From: a candidate division WWE3 bacterium RIFOXYD1_FULL_39_9 | Lineage (GTDB): Bacteria > Patescibacteriota > WWE3 > UBA101185 > UBA10185 | Reading direction: 5' to 3' | Assembly (NCBI GenBank): GCA_001773295.1 | Contig: MEWG01000009.1 | Coordinates: forward strand, 1 to 7,670 | DNA length: 7,670 bases | Part shown: piece after piece, positions 6,652 through 7,670 of the stretch | How positions within the stretch are numbered: position 1 is the first letter of the stretch | Layout of the letters: each line of letters opens with the position of its first letter | Notes under the pieces: model-generated | Told to the model about the DNA's origin: nothing | The model's database searches: none | Seen by the model: only the letters and a program-made list of their open reading frames with translations | Position numbers and translations under genes: made by a program

Positions 6652-6657
6652 AGGAGG
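6652..6657 (+). promoter_or_regulatory. Shine-Dalgarno site of the acidic-protein gene
   Basis: Perfect AGGAGG, 5 bases before the ATG at 6663. It fixes the start and is the main evidence that this plus-strand frame, not the antisense one, is the real gene. Confidence 0.75.
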
Positions 6658-6662
6658 AATTT

Positions 6663-6950
6663 ATGGACGGAAACTTACATAATATAGAAGGCGCATCGGG
6701 AATGGACGAAACTTTTGATTTGGAAGACAAAACCCCAACTGAAGACAAAAAATCCGGAGAAGAAGTAGAAGAAATTTTCTCAAGCACAAAGGACTCTTCA
6801 TCAGAAGAGATGCCGGCCGACGGCGACAGGCAATTAAAAGCCCCCAAAGGTAAACACGGAGGAACCAAGGGATGGGAAGCCCCAGAACTTGGAGACGAAG
6901 ATGGGTCGTTTATGACCCGGAACGAACAAGCCAAAGCGAGAAAGCAATAA
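6663..6950 (+). CDS. Small acidic, probably disordered hypothetical protein
   Basis: 95 residues; start ATG at 6663 fixed by AGGAGG 5 bases upstream, stop TAA at 6948-6950. I do not recognise a family. It has 24 Asp/Glu against 13 Lys/Arg, no cysteine, no tyrosine and no hydrophobic stretch long enough for a membrane helix. The first 55 residues are strongly acidic and Ser/Thr-rich; the middle (59-70, KAPKGKHGGTKG) is basic and glycine-rich; then comes WEAPELGDEDGSF with the only tryptophan (71), and a basic tail (KARKQ). Probably a soluble, flexible protein that might bind a basic partner or nucleic acid, but that is a guess. It is the only plus-strand gene here, divergent from the ytxG-like gene and convergent with dnaK, so it is its own transcription unit with its own terminator. 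A long antisense frame exists but has no ribosome site. Confidence 0.72.
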   Translation: MDGNLHNIEGASGMDETFDLEDKTPTEDKKSGEEVEEIFSSTKDSSSEEMPADGDRQLKAPKGKHGGTKGWEAPELGDEDGSFMTRNEQAKARKQ

Positions 6951-6973
6951 ATTTGCGCTCTTGGTTTTAGTTT
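6928..6973 (+). terminator. Intrinsic terminator after the acidic-protein gene
   Basis: Arms CCAAAGCG (6931-6938) and CGCTCTTGG (6956-6964) pair over 8 bp with one bulged C; AAG at 6928-6930 can add 3 weaker pairs with the following Ts. TTTTAGTTT (6965-6973) follows as the U-tract. The stop codon lies in the 17-base loop. On the minus strand the same hairpin is followed by CTTGTTCG, so it would be a poor terminator for dnaK. Confidence 0.6.
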
Positions 6974-6989
6974 ATTCTATTCTATTCTA
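6973..6989. repeat. TATTC pentanucleotide repeat across the dnaK stop codon
   Basis: About 3.4 tandem copies of TATTC (GAATA on the dnaK strand). The dnaK stop TAG is at 6984-6982 inside the repeat. Copy-number change would at most alter the last residues of DnaK. Probably simple-sequence drift. Confidence 0.6.
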
Positions 6990-7670
6990 CAACCTCGCCT
7001 TCAACAGGTCCGTCGTTGCTCGTGTTGTTATCAGGTCCGTTAGGTTCGCCTTGATTTGGCTGTTCAGGCTGTGCAGTTCCGCCTTGGCCTTGTCCGTACA
7101 TTTGCTGACCGATCTTGGAGAGTACATCAGACAAAGCTTGGGTTTTTTGTTTTAATTCCTCAACACCCGCGGTTTGCAGAACATCTCTAATCTCTTTTAT
7201 TTTTCCCTCTACCTCAGTTTTAAGTTCGGCAGATACTTTATCGCCAGCGTCTTTTAAGGCTTTTTCTGCAGTATAGGTTAAGGTATCAGCTGCATTTTTT
7301 GTTTCTGCAAGCTCCTTGCGTTTCTTATCTTCCGAAGAGTGCTGCTCAGCTTCATGAACCATTTTCTCAATCTCATCTTTATTTAATCCGGTTCCGCCTT
7401 GTATTGTGATCTTTTGTTCCTTGTTACTTGCTTTATCTTTTGCAGTTACATGCAAGATTCCGTTTGCATCAATATCAAAAGTAACTTCTACCTGAGGCAT
7501 TCCTCTTGGCGCAGGTGGTATGCCGTCTAAAATAAATCTACCCAGTGATTTGTTATCCGCAGCCATTTCTCTTTCACCTTGGAGAACATTAATCTCTACG
7601 CTAGTTTGATTATCCGCTGCAGTAGAAAACACCTGTGAAGCTGCTGTTGGGATAGTTGTGTTTCGTTTGA
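6982..7670 (-). CDS. dnaK: Molecular chaperone DnaK (Hsp70), C-terminal part (cut by window edge)
   Basis: The frame is open at the right edge; the first complete codon is at 7668 and 228 residues are present, ending in TAG. The segment KRNTTIPTAASQVFSTAADNQTSVEI is continuous through the edge, so the GTG at 7632 is an internal valine, not a start. Next comes the substrate-binding beta domain with hallmarks VLQGERE, LGRFILDGIPPAPRGMPQVEVTFDIDANGILHVTAKD, then the helical lid (GLNKDEIEKMVHEAEQ to SDVLSKIGQQMYGQ). The tail is a Gln/Gly/Asn/Pro-rich linker ending in VEGEVVE. The ATPase domain is outside the window. DnaK folds client proteins in the cytoplasm with DnaJ and GrpE, neither of which is visible here. 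It converges with the acidic-protein gene with 31 bases between. Identification is certain. Confidence 0.97.
   Translation of the reverse strand, partial: KRNTTIPTAASQVFSTAADNQTSVEINVLQGEREMAADNKSLGRFILDGIPPAPRGMPQVEVTFDIDANGILHVTAKDKASNKEQKITIQGGTGLNKDEIEKMVHEAEQHSSEDKKRKELAETKNAADTLTYTAEKALKDAGDKVSAELKTEVEGKIKEIRDVLQTAGVEELKQKTQALSDVLSKIGQQMYGQGQGGTAQPEQPNQGEPNGPDNNTSNDGPVEGEVVE

Noticed and set aside
6903..6918. GGGTC-GTTTAT-GACCC inverted repeat
   Set aside because: Five-bp stem inside coding sequence with no U-tract and no position suggesting an operator; likely chance.
6650..6934. Antisense frame of 94 codons opposite the acidic-protein gene
   Set aside because: No ribosome site on that strand, serine/proline-rich composition typical of the complement of an acidic gene, and the plus-strand frame has a perfect AGGAGG and a terminator.

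Overview
The window looks like a piece of a compact, AT-rich bacterial chromosome, most likely from the Candidate Phyla Radiation (Patescibacteria; possibly Microgenomates or WWE3-like). The reasons are indirect: tightly packed or overlapping genes, a membrane-anchored VirD4/TraG-type ATPase, a single-pass protein with a Baseplate-J-like outer part, and an FtsA/PilM-like protein, a gene mix I associate with CPR genomes. TGA is used as a stop (baseplate-J-like gene and proline-rich gene) and never read through, which argues against the Gracilibacteria/Absconditabacteria code in which TGA means glycine. The assignment is inference; there is no rRNA or marker protein complete enough to prove it.

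Layout, read from the right. The 3' part of dnaK (minus strand) enters at 7670 and ends at 6982. It converges with a small plus-strand gene for an acidic, apparently disordered protein (6663-6950), which ends in a hairpin terminator lying between the two genes. An 82-bp divergent region (6581-6662) separates that gene from a minus-strand pair: a short YtxG/DUF948-like membrane protein and a YtxH-family protein, one base apart. After an 86-bp gap comes a run of five minus-strand genes with overlaps or short gaps: a proline-rich protein, an 810-residue membrane-anchored VirD4/TraG/TraC-like ATPase, an FtsA/PilM-like actin-fold protein, a single-pass membrane protein with a Baseplate-J-like extracytoplasmic part, and the start of a RuvX/YqgF gene that runs off the left edge.

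The five-gene run is the most interesting part. A motor ATPase, an actin-fold cytoplasmic protein and a bitopic protein with a large outer domain together suggest an envelope-spanning assembly (DNA or protein translocation, or a pilus-like machine). No relaxase, VirB4/VirB6 set, pilin, PilB/PilC or phage structural gene is visible, so this is neither a recognisable conjugative element nor a prophage. Its function is unknown from sequence alone.

Expression signals: good Shine-Dalgarno sequences precede the acidic-protein gene and ytxH, while three genes (ytxG-like, proline-rich, actin-like) lack one and instead have a -10-like hexamer 7 to 13 bases before the ATG, hinting at leaderless or very short-leader mRNAs. 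No tRNA, rRNA, CRISPR array, insertion sequence or long repeat was seen, and there is no gene-free stretch over 300 bases.
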